This document shows, one piece after another, positions 1 through 8,749 of a stretch of 64,000 nucleotides of DNA (position 1 is the stretch's first letter; the number at the start of each line of letters is the position of its first letter). The notes under the pieces are model-generated. The model did no database searches and was not told the DNA's origin. It saw only the letters and a program-made list of their open reading frames with translations. This DNA is from Mesorhizobium sp. M7A.F.Ca.US.008.03.1.1. Its GTDB lineage: Bacteria; Pseudomonadota; Alphaproteobacteria; Rhizobiales; Rhizobiaceae. The translations under genes and the position numbers were made by a program. The stretch is from positions 124,001-188,000 of the forward strand of contig NZ_RZRU01000011.1 of assembly GCF_003997495.1 (NCBI RefSeq), read 5' to 3'.

Positions 1-56
1 CTGACCCGTTGAAGGGTTCTTGTGATTTTCGGCGGCTGGCGTACAGGCTCGATAGC

Positions 57-683
57 ATGAAGCGAGACATTGCGGGGATCATCCTGGCCGGTGGCCAGTC
101 GAGGCGGATGGGCGGCGGCGACAAGAGCCTGTTGCCGCTTGGCGATGGCTGCCTGCTTGACCAGGTCGTCTCGCGCTTCACCCCGCAAATAGAATCGCTG
201 GCGCTCAGCGCCAATGGCAACCCTGCACGATTCCTGCGCTTTGGACTGCCGGTGCTTGCCGACAGCGTGTCCGGCTTTGCCGGGCCGCTCGCCGGAATCC
301 TGACCGGCCTCGAATGGGCTGCGGCCAATACGTCTTGCAAGGCGATCGCCAGCGCCGCCGGCGACACGCCTTTCCTGCCGCTGGACCTTGTCGAGCGTCT
401 GGCAGCGGCCGCCGATCAAAGTCCCGGTTCGATTGCCGTCGCCTGTTCGGCCGGCAAGCGGCACCCGACCTTCGCGCTCTGGCCGATCGGCTGCCGCGAT
501 GCCTTGCGGCACTTTCTGGTCGATGAGGATATCAGGCGGGTTTCGGCTTTCATCGACCGGCACGGTTTTGTCGAGGTGGAGTTCCCGGTTCCGCAATCGG
601 CGGGTGTCGACCCTTTCTTCAACATCAACGAACCGGACGATCTTGTGTCTGCCGAGCGTCTGTTGCAGAGCATCAAGCCATGA
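57..683 (+). CDS. mobA: Molybdenum cofactor guanylyltransferase MobA
   Basis: Transfers GMP from GTP to molybdopterin to form the guanine dinucleotide cofactor in the cytoplasm. The 208-residue protein has the family's N-terminal nucleotide-binding signature, GIILAGGQSRRMGGGDKS, at about residues 6-23, and ends with the usual NINEPDDL-type segment. I take ATG 57 because the signature then sits at the normal place; the frame is open further upstream to 9. It overlaps mobB by four bases (ATGA), so the two are probably translated together. Length fits the family. Confidence 0.93.
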   Translation: MKRDIAGIILAGGQSRRMGGGDKSLLPLGDGCLLDQVVSRFTPQIESLALSANGNPARFLRFGLPVLADSVSGFAGPLAGILTGLEWAAANTSCKAIASAAGDTPFLPLDLVERLAAAADQSPGSIAVACSAGKRHPTFALWPIGCRDALRHFLVDEDIRRVSAFIDRHGFVEVEFPVPQSAGVDPFFNINEPDDLVSAERLLQSIKP

Positions 684-1189
684 ACAGACGCGTCTTCGGC
701 ATCACCGGCTGGAAGAATTCCGGCAAGACGACCTTGACCGAAAGGCTGGTCATCGAACTTGTCCGGCGTGGCTGGAAGGTGTCGACGGTGAAACACGCCC
801 ATCATGATTTCGACATCGACAAACCGGGCGCCGACAGTTTTCGCCACCGGCAGGCCGGTGCCACCGAAGTCGCGATCGTCTCCGGCGTTCGCTGGGCACT
901 GATGCACGAGCTGCGCGGCGAGGACGAGCCGACATTGGAGACTGTCCTGTCGCGGCTTGCCCCTTGCGACCTCGTGCTGGTCGAGGGCTACAAGCGCGAA
1001 GCCCATGACAAGATCGAAACTCGCCGGCTGGATGCGAAGGACCGTACGCCGCTTTCGGCGGAGGATCCCAACATCGTCGCTGTCGCCGCCGATTTTGCGA
1101 TTGAAGACGAGCGGTTGCCGATATTCGATCTCGACGATGCAAAATCGATAGCCGACTTCATCGAGCGCACCACCGGGCTCGTTGCTTGA
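680..1189 (+). CDS. mobB: Molybdopterin-guanine dinucleotide biosynthesis adaptor MobB
   Basis: A small P-loop GTP-binding protein that assists MobA in making the molybdenum guanine dinucleotide cofactor. The Walker A motif GWKNSGKTT lies at about residues 10-18, followed by the STVKHAHHDFDID segment typical of MobB and VLVEGYKRE near residue 100. It is 169 residues long, normal for the family. Its ATG overlaps the mobA stop, indicating a two-gene operon. About 160 bases of sequence without a recognised site separate it from the next gene. Confidence 0.93.
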   Translation: MNRRVFGITGWKNSGKTTLTERLVIELVRRGWKVSTVKHAHHDFDIDKPGADSFRHRQAGATEVAIVSGVRWALMHELRGEDEPTLETVLSRLAPCDLVLVEGYKREAHDKIETRRLDAKDRTPLSAEDPNIVAVAADFAIEDERLPIFDLDDAKSIADFIERTTGLVA

Positions 1190-1346
1190 GCGCTGACGCA
1201 ACGGCAGAATAGCCTTGCCCATTTTTACGGTTTTGCAGTTGCTTTTTTCTTGGAAAGAGTGGGAGTATCGCGCCAGCGGGCGGTCAAAAGCACCGCCCCA
1301 CAGAGCCGTTCGGAACGACGGCCGGGACCATAAAGAGAGGACCATC

Positions 1347-2132
1347 ATGCGTATTTCACTGCGTATCGCGCTTGCCGCATCGGCCGCGCTGCTGACGCTC
1401 GGCGTCGCCCAGGCCCAGGAAAAGACCCTGAGGATCGGCACCGAAGGCGCCTACCCGCCTTTTAACAACCTTACCGCCGATGGCCAGCTCGTGGGCTTCG
1501 ACATCGACATCGCTAAGGCGCTTTGTGATGAGATGAAGGTCAAGTGCACCTTCGTCGCCCAGGATTGGGACGGCATCATTCCCGCCCTTCAGGCCGGTAA
1601 GTTCGACGCCATCGTCGCCTCGATGTCGATCACGCCCGAGCGCAAGGAGAAGGTCGACTTCTCGAACAAATACTACAACACGCCGTCGGCGCTCGCCGTG
1701 CCTAAAGACAGCACGCTGAAAGGCGTGACCAAGGAAGATCTCGCCGGCAAGACCATCGGCGTCGCCACCACCACGACGCATTTCAACTATGCCTCGAAGA
1801 CCTACACCGACAGCACCGTGAAGGGCTATCCGAGCAGCCCCGAGGAGCAGGCAGATCTTGCCAATGGTCGTCTCGACGCCATCGAGGACGACATCGTCGT
1901 GCTGCAGCAGTTTCTGGATTCGCCTGACGGCGCCTGCTGCAAGATCCTCGGCCAACCGTCGCCGCAGCCGGTCGAGATCTTCGGGCCTGGCGCCGGCATT
2001 GCCGTGCGCAAGGGCGAAACCGACCTGGTCAACAAGCTCAACTCGGCCATCGACGCCATTCGCGCCAATGGAAAATACAAGGAAATCAACGACAAGTACT
2101 TCAAGTTCGACGTCTACGGCGCCGAGTCCTGA
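1347..2132 (+). CDS. Periplasmic amino acid-binding protein of an ABC importer
   Basis: Family 3 solute-binding protein (lysine/arginine/ornithine/histidine/opine type) that delivers a polar amino acid to the membrane permeases encoded downstream. A signal peptide (MRISLRIALAASAALLTLGVAQAQ region) is followed by LRIGTEGAYPPFNNL and GFDIDIAKALCDEMK, both typical of the family. ATG 1347 is preceded by AGAGAGGA and begins directly at the signal peptide, so I prefer it over the longer open frame from 1215. The substrate cannot be read from sequence. A strong terminator follows it, which may keep the binding protein in excess over the permeases. Confidence 0.9.
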   Translation: MRISLRIALAASAALLTLGVAQAQEKTLRIGTEGAYPPFNNLTADGQLVGFDIDIAKALCDEMKVKCTFVAQDWDGIIPALQAGKFDAIVASMSITPERKEKVDFSNKYYNTPSALAVPKDSTLKGVTKEDLAGKTIGVATTTTHFNYASKTYTDSTVKGYPSSPEEQADLANGRLDAIEDDIVVLQQFLDSPDGACCKILGQPSPQPVEIFGPGAGIAVRKGETDLVNKLNSAIDAIRANGKYKEINDKYFKFDVYGAES

Positions 2133-2147
2133 TAAATACGGGGTCAA

Positions 2148-2180
2148 GACGGCGGGGAATTTCCCCGCCGTCTTTCTATT
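2148..2180 (+). terminator. Intrinsic terminator/attenuator between binding protein and permeases
   Basis: A perfect GC-rich inverted repeat (GACGGCGGGG, 5-base loop, CCCCGCCGTC; 2148-2172) is followed by the T-rich run TTTCTATT. It lies 16 bases after the binding-protein stop and 34 bases before the first permease, the usual place for a partial terminator in such importer operons. Confidence 0.85.
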
Positions 2181-2214
2181 CGTCTCAGGAACGCCGTGGG
2201 GGTAAGACCGGTCG

Positions 2215-2934
2215 ATGCCAGCCCAGAGCATATGGACACTTCTCAGTTGGGGACCCGAAGGCTGGCTTGACGATATTGCCTATGGCGCCCTGATCACCAT
2301 TGCGCTTGCGCTTGCCACGCTGCCCATCGGATTGACGATCGGCTTTTTCATTGCACTCGCCAAGCAGTCCGAAGAACCCTCGTTGCGCCTTGCCGCCAAC
2401 ATCTACACCACCGTCTTTCGCGGCCTGCCGGAGCTGGTGACGCTTTTCCTGTTCTTCTTCGGCATGCCGATCCTGCTGCAGCATCTCGTCAGGTATTTCC
2501 GGCCGGACACCACCGTCGACGTCAACAGCTTCGTCGCTGGAATGATCGTGCTTGCACTGATCTTCTCGTCCTATGCCAGCGAGGTTTTTCTTTCCGCCTT
2601 CCGCGCCATTCCCAAAGGCCAGTATGAGGGCGGCTATGCCATCGGTCTTTCGAACTGGCTGACCATGCGCAAGGTGATCGTGCCGCAGCTGCTGCGCATC
2701 GCGTTCCCCGGACTGGAAAACTGCTGGCTCAGCCTGCTCAAGGACACGTCGCTGGTGTCGGTCGTCGGCTTGGCCGAGACACTGCGCAATGCCAGCATTG
2801 CCGCCCGCGTCACCAAGCACGCTTTCCTGTTCTTCGGCGTCGCCTCCCTGGTCTTTCTTGCCCTGGCCGTCCTGTCGTCCTTCGCCACCAACGCGATTCT
2901 GCGCTCGCTTGGCCGGCGGGAGGCCCAGCGATGA
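2215..2934 (+). CDS. Polar amino acid ABC transporter permease (HisQ-like)
   Basis: Inner-membrane permease of the His/Glu/Gln/Arg family, 239 residues, with several hydrophobic segments beginning near residue 20. FRGLPELVTLFLFFFG (about 66-81) is the conserved entry of the transmembrane core. The loop that contacts the ATPase is present as EGGYAIGLSNW (about 139-149). It overlaps the second permease by four bases (ATGA). A matching HisP-type ATPase gene is not adjacent in this window. Confidence 0.9.
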   Translation: MPAQSIWTLLSWGPEGWLDDIAYGALITIALALATLPIGLTIGFFIALAKQSEEPSLRLAANIYTTVFRGLPELVTLFLFFFGMPILLQHLVRYFRPDTTVDVNSFVAGMIVLALIFSSYASEVFLSAFRAIPKGQYEGGYAIGLSNWLTMRKVIVPQLLRIAFPGLENCWLSLLKDTSLVSVVGLAETLRNASIAARVTKHAFLFFGVASLVFLALAVLSSFATNAILRSLGRREAQR

Positions 2935-3752
2935 GCGCCGCGGCCACGATGGTCGAACGTCCCCCGCCACGGGCGCGCGGCTGGCCGCGCAGGCGTATCG
3001 CCGGTTACGCGCTGGTCTGCCTGTGGATTTTGTTCGGCATTGGCATCGTCAGCTATCTCTTCCTTGCCTGGAATCCCGATTTCTTCGCCAAATATGCGCC
3101 TGCCTATTTGCGAGGGCTTGGGGTAACGCTCGCGCTGGTTTCCATATCTATGGTGCTCGGCGCCATTCTGTCGGTGCCCGTCGCTTACGGGCGCATGTCC
3201 AAGAACCGGATCCTGTCCGGCCTCGCCTATTGCTACGTTTATTTCTTCCGCGGCACGCCGCTGCTGGTCCAGACCTATCTGGTTTATTACGGATTGGGCT
3301 CGTTCCGCGTCGAGCTCCAGTCGGTCGGCCTCTGGGATTTTTTCAAGGACGCGTTCAATTGCGGCGTCTTTGCCTTTGCGCTCAACACCGCTGCCTACCA
3401 GGCCGAGATTCTGCGCGGCGCCATCGAGAGCGTGCCAAGAGGGCAATGGGAAGGGGCGGCATCGCTTGGCCTGCACAAACTGCAGACCTTGCGCAAGGTC
3501 ATCCTGCCGCAAGCCTTGATCGTCGCCTTGCGGCCCTATGGCAACGAACTGATCCTGATGGTCAAGGCGTCCGCCATCGTCGCCATCATCACGGTCTATG
3601 ATCTGATGGGCAATGCAAAGCTCGCCTTCGCCAACTCATTCGACATCCAGGCCTATATCTGGGTCGCGCTCGTCTATCTAGTGATGGTCGAGATATTGCG
3701 TCATGGCGTCGAATGGATCGAGCGCCGGATCACCGTTCACCTGAAACGCTGA
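2931..3752 (+). CDS. Polar amino acid ABC transporter permease (HisM-like)
   Basis: Second inner-membrane permease, 273 residues, pairing with the preceding HisQ-like subunit. YFFRGTPLLVQTYLVYYG (about 104-121) and the coupling loop WEGAASLGLHKLQTLRKV (about 173-190) are conserved family features. The N-terminus has a basic stretch (RPRARGWPRRR-like) before the first membrane segment. It starts within the stop of the upstream permease, implying coupled translation. No ATP-binding subunit follows; the next gene is an unrelated dehydrogenase. Confidence 0.9.
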   Translation: MSAAATMVERPPPRARGWPRRRIAGYALVCLWILFGIGIVSYLFLAWNPDFFAKYAPAYLRGLGVTLALVSISMVLGAILSVPVAYGRMSKNRILSGLAYCYVYFFRGTPLLVQTYLVYYGLGSFRVELQSVGLWDFFKDAFNCGVFAFALNTAAYQAEILRGAIESVPRGQWEGAASLGLHKLQTLRKVILPQALIVALRPYGNELILMVKASAIVAIITVYDLMGNAKLAFANSFDIQAYIWVALVYLVMVEILRHGVEWIERRITVHLKR

Positions 3753-3864
3753 CTATTTTCAATTCAGCTGCACCCGTCGATCCTGCCCTACGCATCTTGA
3801 CGAATTGCGCGCAGAGCCTAGACGTCTCGCAGCAAATTCCGTTTCCATTCTGAAGGGCAGGCTC

Positions 3865-4734
3865 ATGGCATCCGTTGCATTTCTCGGTCTTGGCGTGATG
3901 GGCTATCCGATGGCCGGGCACTTGAAGAACAAGGGCGGCCATGACGTCACCGTCTACAACCGCACCAAGGCCAAGGCCGAGCAATGGATTGGCCAGCATG
4001 GTGGCAACCTGGCAGTGACGCCGGCGCAGGCCGCCGAGGGCAAGGATTTTGTCTTTTCCTGTGTCGGCAATGACGACGATTTGCGTTCGGTGACGACCGG
4101 TCCGGAAGGCGCCTTCAAATCGATGAAGAAGGGTTCGGTCTTCATCGACAACACCACGGCCTCGGCAGAGGTCGCTCGCGAGTTGGCGGCGGCAGCGCAA
4201 GCTGGCGGGTTTTCGTTTCTCGACGCGCCGGTCTCGGGCGGCCAGGCCGGCGCCGAGAACGGCGTGCTGACCGTGATGGTCGGCGGCGAGCAGGACGCTT
4301 TCGACAAAGCGAAGCCTGTCATCGACGCTTTTGCCCGCATGATCGGCTTGATGGGGCCGGCCGGTGCCGGCCAGCTCACCAAGATGATCAACCAGATCAC
4401 CATAGCCGGCCTCGTCCAGGGTCTGGCCGAAGGCATCCATTTCGGCAAGCAGGCCGGACTCGACATCGAGAAGGTGATCGAGGTGATTTCCAAGGGCGCC
4501 GCGGGCTCCTGGCAGATGGAGAACCGCCACAAGACGATGAACGCCGGCAAATATGATTTCGGCTTCGCCGTCGACTGGATGCGCAAGGATCTCGGCATCT
4601 GCCTGGCCGAGGCTGACCGCAATGGCGCCAGACTGCCGGTCACCGCACTCGTCGACCAGTTCTACAAGGATGTGCAGGCGATGGGCGGCAAGCGCTGGGA
4701 CACGTCCTCGCTGCTCGCCCGTCTCGAAAAATAA
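3865..4734 (+). CDS. NAD(P)-dependent beta-hydroxyacid dehydrogenase (3-hydroxyisobutyrate dehydrogenase family)
   Basis: Cytoplasmic oxidoreductase of the family that includes 3-hydroxyisobutyrate dehydrogenase and 2-hydroxy-3-oxopropionate (tartronate semialdehyde) reductase. The Rossmann motif FLGLGVMGYPMAGHL lies at about residues 5-19. The substrate motif DAPVSGGQAGAENG is near 120, and the catalytic lysine segment GAGQLTKMINQ is near 170. The 289-residue length from ATG 3865 is standard; the frame runs open to 3805 without sense. The exact substrate is undetermined. Confidence 0.88.
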   Translation: MASVAFLGLGVMGYPMAGHLKNKGGHDVTVYNRTKAKAEQWIGQHGGNLAVTPAQAAEGKDFVFSCVGNDDDLRSVTTGPEGAFKSMKKGSVFIDNTTASAEVARELAAAAQAGGFSFLDAPVSGGQAGAENGVLTVMVGGEQDAFDKAKPVIDAFARMIGLMGPAGAGQLTKMINQITIAGLVQGLAEGIHFGKQAGLDIEKVIEVISKGAAGSWQMENRHKTMNAGKYDFGFAVDWMRKDLGICLAEADRNGARLPVTALVDQFYKDVQAMGGKRWDTSSLLARLEK

Positions 4735-4744
4735 GGTTTCTGCG

Positions 4745-5449
4745 GTGGCAGAGCTCTCGCCTCAATCCAGTGCCGCGGAAATCGTCGCCCATCTTCGCGC
4801 TATCGGATCGGAGGAGAGCCGCCTCGGCATGTTGCGCTATGGCATCAAGATCGACCGTGCGCTTGGCATCTCGCACGGCATGCAGCGGCAGATCGCCAGG
4901 AAGATCAAACGCAACCACGCGCGCGCCTTCGAGCTATGGGACACCGGCATCATGGAGGCGCAGTTCATTGCCTCCGTCACGGCTGACCCGAAACGGTTTT
5001 CTGCTGGAGATGCAAGACGATGGGCGGCGAGTTTCGACTCCTGGGACATCGTCGACGGCGTCTCCGACCTTTTTGTCGATACGGACGCCTGGAAGGAACT
5101 GATCAGTGAGTTCGCGGCGGACGAACGGGAATTCGTTCGGCGCACGGCCTTTGCCATGATGGCCTGGTCTGTCGTTCACCGGAAGAAGGAGCCCGGGGCG
5201 ACCTTTCTCTCCTTCCTGCCGATCATCGAAATGCATGCTACCGACAGCCGCAATTTCGTGAAGAAGGCCGTGAACTGGGCGCTTCGGTCGATCGGCAAAC
5301 GATCGATGGACATGCACGGTGCTGCCCTAGCTGTCGCTGAACGACTAGCGCAGTCGGCGGACAAGACGGCGCGCTGGATCGGCAAGGACGCCGTAAGGGA
5401 GCTGACCAATGCCAAGACGCTCGCGCGGATCGCCGCCAGGAAAGTCTGA
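4745..5449 (+). CDS. DNA alkylation repair protein (AlkD-like HEAT-repeat family)
   Basis: A predicted all-helical DNA glycosylase-like protein of the AlkD superfamily, 234 residues. Recognisable segments are the opening VAHLRAIGSEESRLGMLRYG, SWDIVDGVSDLF near residue 100, FVRRTAFAMMAW near 130 and NFVKKAVNWALRSIG near 172, all hallmarks of this family. I place the start at GTG 4745, ten bases after the dehydrogenase stop, because the longer open frame overlaps that gene in another frame. Probably cotranscribed with the dehydrogenase. Confidence 0.85.
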   Translation: MAELSPQSSAAEIVAHLRAIGSEESRLGMLRYGIKIDRALGISHGMQRQIARKIKRNHARAFELWDTGIMEAQFIASVTADPKRFSAGDARRWAASFDSWDIVDGVSDLFVDTDAWKELISEFAADEREFVRRTAFAMMAWSVVHRKKEPGATFLSFLPIIEMHATDSRNFVKKAVNWALRSIGKRSMDMHGAALAVAERLAQSADKTARWIGKDAVRELTNAKTLARIAARKV

Positions 5450-5581
5450 CGGCGCGGAAATCCGCTTTCCGGCATGTCTGGTTCTCGCCGCCTTGTGATG
5501 CAGCTGCCGACACGTGATGCGGCGGGAGCGTTGACGTCGTTGACAGCGGCGTCTTTACTTGAGCCTCAAAGGAAGCGGCCA

Positions 5582-6151
5582 ATGAGCAATCCTCTAAAAT
5601 CAACCATAGTGCTCGCGGCTGCGTTGTTTGTGTCCGCTGCCGTCGATGCCTCGGCCGAGACCGCGCACATATTCTGGAAGGATCTCCGTCCGGCTACGCA
5701 ATCCGCCGCCGAAAATGTCGGACTGCCGATGATCGCGGCAAAATTGCCCGACCATGGCGAGACGCTGTCCCTCAACCTGCAGGACAGAAGCATTCAGCTA
5801 GCCGGCTACGCATTGCCGGTCGATCGCGACGGTGATCTCGTCTATCAGTTCCTGCTGGTACCCTGGACGGGTGCCTGCAGCCACATGCCGACGCCGCCGC
5901 CCAACCAGATTGTCCTGGTCACGCCGGCCCGTCCCTACAAGATGTCCGAGGCCTATCAGCCTGTCGCGGTCACCGGCGCGCTGAAGCCGGACATGGAGAA
6001 GAGCCAGCTGTTCGTCCTCGACGGCGTCAGCGTCATCCAATCGGGCTACACGGTGCGCAAGGCAGACGTGGCCGCCGTCGACAGTGTGCCGGACACCATC
6101 ACCTTGCCGGTGAACTCGCCCTGGAGTTTCCTCAACAAAAAGAAGAACTAA
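5582..6151 (+). CDS. Exported DUF3299 domain protein
   Basis: A 189-residue protein with an N-terminal signal peptide (MSNPLKSTIVLAAALFVSAA). Its DUF3299 core contains YALPVDRDGDLVYQFLLVPW and the Cys/His segment ACSHMPTPPPNQIV near residue 100. Proteins of this family are periplasmic and of unknown biochemical role. ATG 5582 opens exactly at the signal peptide after a purine-rich stretch; the open frame upstream to 5474 looks non-coding. No clear operon partner: the flanking gene downstream is convergent. Confidence 0.82.
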   Translation: MSNPLKSTIVLAAALFVSAAVDASAETAHIFWKDLRPATQSAAENVGLPMIAAKLPDHGETLSLNLQDRSIQLAGYALPVDRDGDLVYQFLLVPWTGACSHMPTPPPNQIVLVTPARPYKMSEAYQPVAVTGALKPDMEKSQLFVLDGVSVIQSGYTVRKADVAAVDSVPDTITLPVNSPWSFLNKKKN

Positions 6152-6178
6152 GCGGAACGACCTTGTGTGAGATCAAGC

Positions 6179-6670
6179 TCACGCAGCGTTGGCGCCCGAT
6201 TCCTTGTCCAGCACCATGTAGTCGAGCGGGATTTCGGTCGTGTACTTGATCTGCTCCATGGCGAAGGACGACGACACGTCACGGATTTCGATCTTGGCGA
6301 TCAGCCGCTTGTAGAAGGCGTCATAGGCGGCGATATCGGGCACCACGACGCGCAGGAGATAGTCGACGTCGCCGCTCATGCGGTAGAACTCGACCACCTC
6401 GGGAAACTCCTGGATGACTTCCGAGAAACGCCGAAGCCATTCATGGCTGTGCGAATTGGTGCGGATCGACACGAAGACGGTGACGCGCACATTGACCTTT
6501 TCATGGTCGAGAATGGCAACGCGCCGCTTGATGACGCCCTCTTCCTCGAGCTTCTGGATGCGCCGCCAGCAAGGCGTCGTCGACAGCCCGACTTTCTTGG
6601 CGACATCGGCGACCGCGAGTGTCGCGTCCTCCTGCAAGAGGCGGAGAATTTTTCTATCGAGGCGATCCAT
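6179..6670 (-). CDS. Lrp/AsnC family transcriptional regulator
   Basis: A 163-residue DNA-binding regulator. The N-terminal winged helix reads MDRLDRKILRLLQEDAT then VADVAKKVGLSTTPCWRRIQ (about residues 20-39), the typical Lrp recognition helix. A C-terminal RAM ligand-binding domain follows (GDVDYLLRVVVPDIAAYD near 103). ATG at 6670 is chosen because it starts right at the HTH; the open frame upstream to 6721 is unconserved. Lrp-type regulators sense amino acids; its target is unknown. It converges with the DUF3299 gene. Confidence 0.9.
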   Translation of the reverse strand: MDRLDRKILRLLQEDATLAVADVAKKVGLSTTPCWRRIQKLEEEGVIKRRVAILDHEKVNVRVTVFVSIRTNSHSHEWLRRFSEVIQEFPEVVEFYRMSGDVDYLLRVVVPDIAAYDAFYKRLIAKIEIRDVSSSFAMEQIKYTTEIPLDYMVLDKESGANAA

Positions 6671-6778
6671 ATCGTGCTCCCAAAGGAATAGAATGCCTAT
6701 ACTCTGCCTTATCCAGGCCATTCACAAGAAAGAAATTCTGCCGATCAGGCAAAAAGCGAGTGATTTCTTGCTGAAAGG

Positions 6779-7396
6779 TCAGCCGAGGCGATAGCGGATT
6801 TCCGAACGCAGAAAAGGCAGCAAATCCATTTCAAACCATGGATTCTTCTTCAGCCAGCCGGTGTTGCGCCACGAGGGATGCGGCAGCGGCAGCACTTTCG
6901 GACCGACGGAATTCTCCCAGATGGAGCGCCAATCCATGACCGTTTCGGTCAGTGAGGGCCGGCGCGCCGCACCCATGTGCCAGGACTGCGCGTAGATACC
7001 GATCGTCAGCACCAGATCGATCCGTGGCATCGAGGCCATCAAAGGTGCGCGCCAGGCCGCCGCGCATTCGCGCCGCGGCGGCAGGTCTCCCCCCTTGGCA
7101 TCCTGGCCGGGAAAGCAGAAGCCCATCGGGACGATGGCGAATTTTTCGATGTCGTAGAATTCGTCGCTCGTCACATCAAGCCAACTGCGCAGGCGGTCGC
7201 CGGAGGCGTCGGTGAACGGCATGCCCGACAGATGCACCTTGGTGCCGGGCGCCTGGCTGGCGATCAGGATACGGGCGCTGGACGATGGGCGCAGCACCGG
7301 CCGTGGTTCATGCGGCAACGGCTTGCCGGCCGGATTTTCCACGCAGATACGGCAGGCGCGGACCCTGGCGACGAGGTTTTCGAGTTCGACAGTCAT
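6779..7396 (-). CDS. Uracil-DNA glycosylase superfamily protein
   Basis: A 205-residue UDG-fold protein. It contains RACRICVENP near the N-terminus, the active-site-like ILIASQAPGTKVHLSG (about 43-58) and the C-terminal LPLPHPSWRN loop (about 174-183), which corresponds to the DNA-binding HPS motif of UDGs. Two cysteines near the N-terminus are not enough for the four-Cys iron-sulfur site of family 4, so the enzymatic class is uncertain. Its start lies two bases after the stop of the upstream GST gene, so the two form an operon. Confidence 0.8.
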   Translation of the reverse strand: MTVELENLVARVRACRICVENPAGKPLPHEPRPVLRPSSSARILIASQAPGTKVHLSGMPFTDASGDRLRSWLDVTSDEFYDIEKFAIVPMGFCFPGQDAKGGDLPPRRECAAAWRAPLMASMPRIDLVLTIGIYAQSWHMGAARRPSLTETVMDWRSIWENSVGPKVLPLPHPSWRNTGWLKKNPWFEMDLLPFLRSEIRYRLG

Positions 7397-7398
7397 TC

Positions 7399-8010
7399 TC
7401 AGGCTGATGCGCTCGGCCGGCTGGAGACAGCCTGATGCCAGCGCAACACATTCTCGCATTCATCCGGCACCGTGATGCGTGCCGGCTTCATGAAGTCGAC
7501 AGCGATCAGGCCGGTGATGTCGGCGATCGAATAGCTGTCACCGGCGATGAACTCCCGACTGCCCAGTTCGCCGTCCAGCAGCCTGAGGAACGCCACGGCC
7601 TTCGGCTTGTTGGCCTCACCCCATTCGGGGACCTGCGGGATTTCCCATTCCTTCATGGCCGGATGGATGTGCCGGAAAGCCTGCGCGACACAGTTGAGCA
7701 AATTGAACTCCATCCGTCTCTGCCACATCTCGACCTGCGCCTTGCCGAGTGCGCCACGCCCGAACAGGGCCGGTTCGGGATGCAGCTCCTCGAAATAGCG
7801 GCAGATGGCGACGGATTCGGTGATGACGGTGCCGTCGTCGAGTTCCAGTATCGGCAGGCGTTGCAAGGGATTGCGCGAACTGACCGCCTGTTGCCTGTGT
7901 TCCAGCGCCCCCATGTCGATGGGCACTTGCGGAACCTCGATGCCTTTCTCGGCCAGGAAGACGCGGACCCGCCGCGGATTGGGCGCCCGGCCACCGTCGA
8001 AGAGCTTCAT
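7399..8010 (-). CDS. Glutathione S-transferase family protein
   Basis: A 203-residue cytosolic GST. The N-terminal thioredoxin-like domain (MKLFDGGRAPNPRRVRVFLAE) carries the conserved QRLPILELDDGTVITESVAICRY region (about 53-75) that binds glutathione. A helical C-terminal domain has the FIAGDSYSIADITGL cap motif near 150. I chose ATG 8010 because the fold begins there; the frame remains open far upstream by chance. It precedes the UDG-like gene in an operon. Confidence 0.88.
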   Translation of the reverse strand: MKLFDGGRAPNPRRVRVFLAEKGIEVPQVPIDMGALEHRQQAVSSRNPLQRLPILELDDGTVITESVAICRYFEELHPEPALFGRGALGKAQVEMWQRRMEFNLLNCVAQAFRHIHPAMKEWEIPQVPEWGEANKPKAVAFLRLLDGELGSREFIAGDSYSIADITGLIAVDFMKPARITVPDECENVLRWHQAVSSRPSASA

Positions 8011-8053
8011 TCCATCCTCCTGTTCGTTCTGGGTTCCAGTTCCAGGATGCGCA

Positions 8054-8674
8054 TCACCAGAAGCGAAAAATCTCGCGCACGGCATCGCCGATCGACGCCA
8101 GTGTGCCGTGCTTCTTCTCGACGACTTCGCCGTGATGGCTGTCTCGCCAATTCTGCGGCTGATCGAATGTTCCCGCCCAGATGCCGGCCTTTCCCGCGCG
8201 CGCGATGGCTTCCTCGCTCTCGAAGTCGCCATAGGCAACCGCCCAGCCCGCCTCGACCTGCGCGCGGTTGAGATCCTTGCCGCCGGCGGTGCAGTCGCCA
8301 AGCAGCCGGCCATAACGATCACGCTGCCAGCCGGTACAAGAGACGGGCTTGCCGGCGATCAGGCGAACGAGCGACTGACGCGCAAGCGTGCCGCAGGAAT
8401 AGTCCGCGCCGTTCTTGCGGCAGGTTTGCGTATACTCCGGAGCATCGATGCCGCGCATGCGTATACGCTCGGTGCCAAGCGTGATCGAATCGCCGTCGTT
8501 GACGATGGCCGCGCCTTGCGTCTTGCGTGTCTCCACCCGGTCGAGGCGTGCCGCCAGCAGGATCAGCAGTCCGAGGATGATGACGGCAAGCCCGTAATCC
8601 ACCAGCCGGCGCCACAGGCTTCTGGGTGGCGCAGCGTATCGCCGGCGCGGCCTTGGCGACCAGGATCGGCTCAT
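8054..8674 (-). CDS. Membrane-anchored thermonuclease (SNase)-like protein
   Basis: A 206-residue protein with one N-terminal membrane anchor (DYGLAVIILGLLILLAARL, about 27-45) and an SNase-like OB-fold. VNDGDSITLGTERIRMRGID (about 58-77) and APEYT match the catalytic Arg/Glu region of staphylococcal nuclease. DRYGRLLGDC near 118 and LNRAQVEAGWAVAYG near 133 complete the fold. Likely periplasmic side. It stands alone, transcribed divergently from the histidine kinase. Confidence 0.85.
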   Translation of the reverse strand: MSRSWSPRPRRRYAAPPRSLWRRLVDYGLAVIILGLLILLAARLDRVETRKTQGAAIVNDGDSITLGTERIRMRGIDAPEYTQTCRKNGADYSCGTLARQSLVRLIAGKPVSCTGWQRDRYGRLLGDCTAGGKDLNRAQVEAGWAVAYGDFESEEAIARAGKAGIWAGTFDQPQNWRDSHHGEVVEKKHGTLASIGDAVREIFRFW

Positions 8675-8749
8675 ATGGCAAACGGTTGGTTAATCATTCG
8701 AACGTAGCTTAACACTTGGAAACCGCTGCTCGCATAAATTGAAGTTTTG

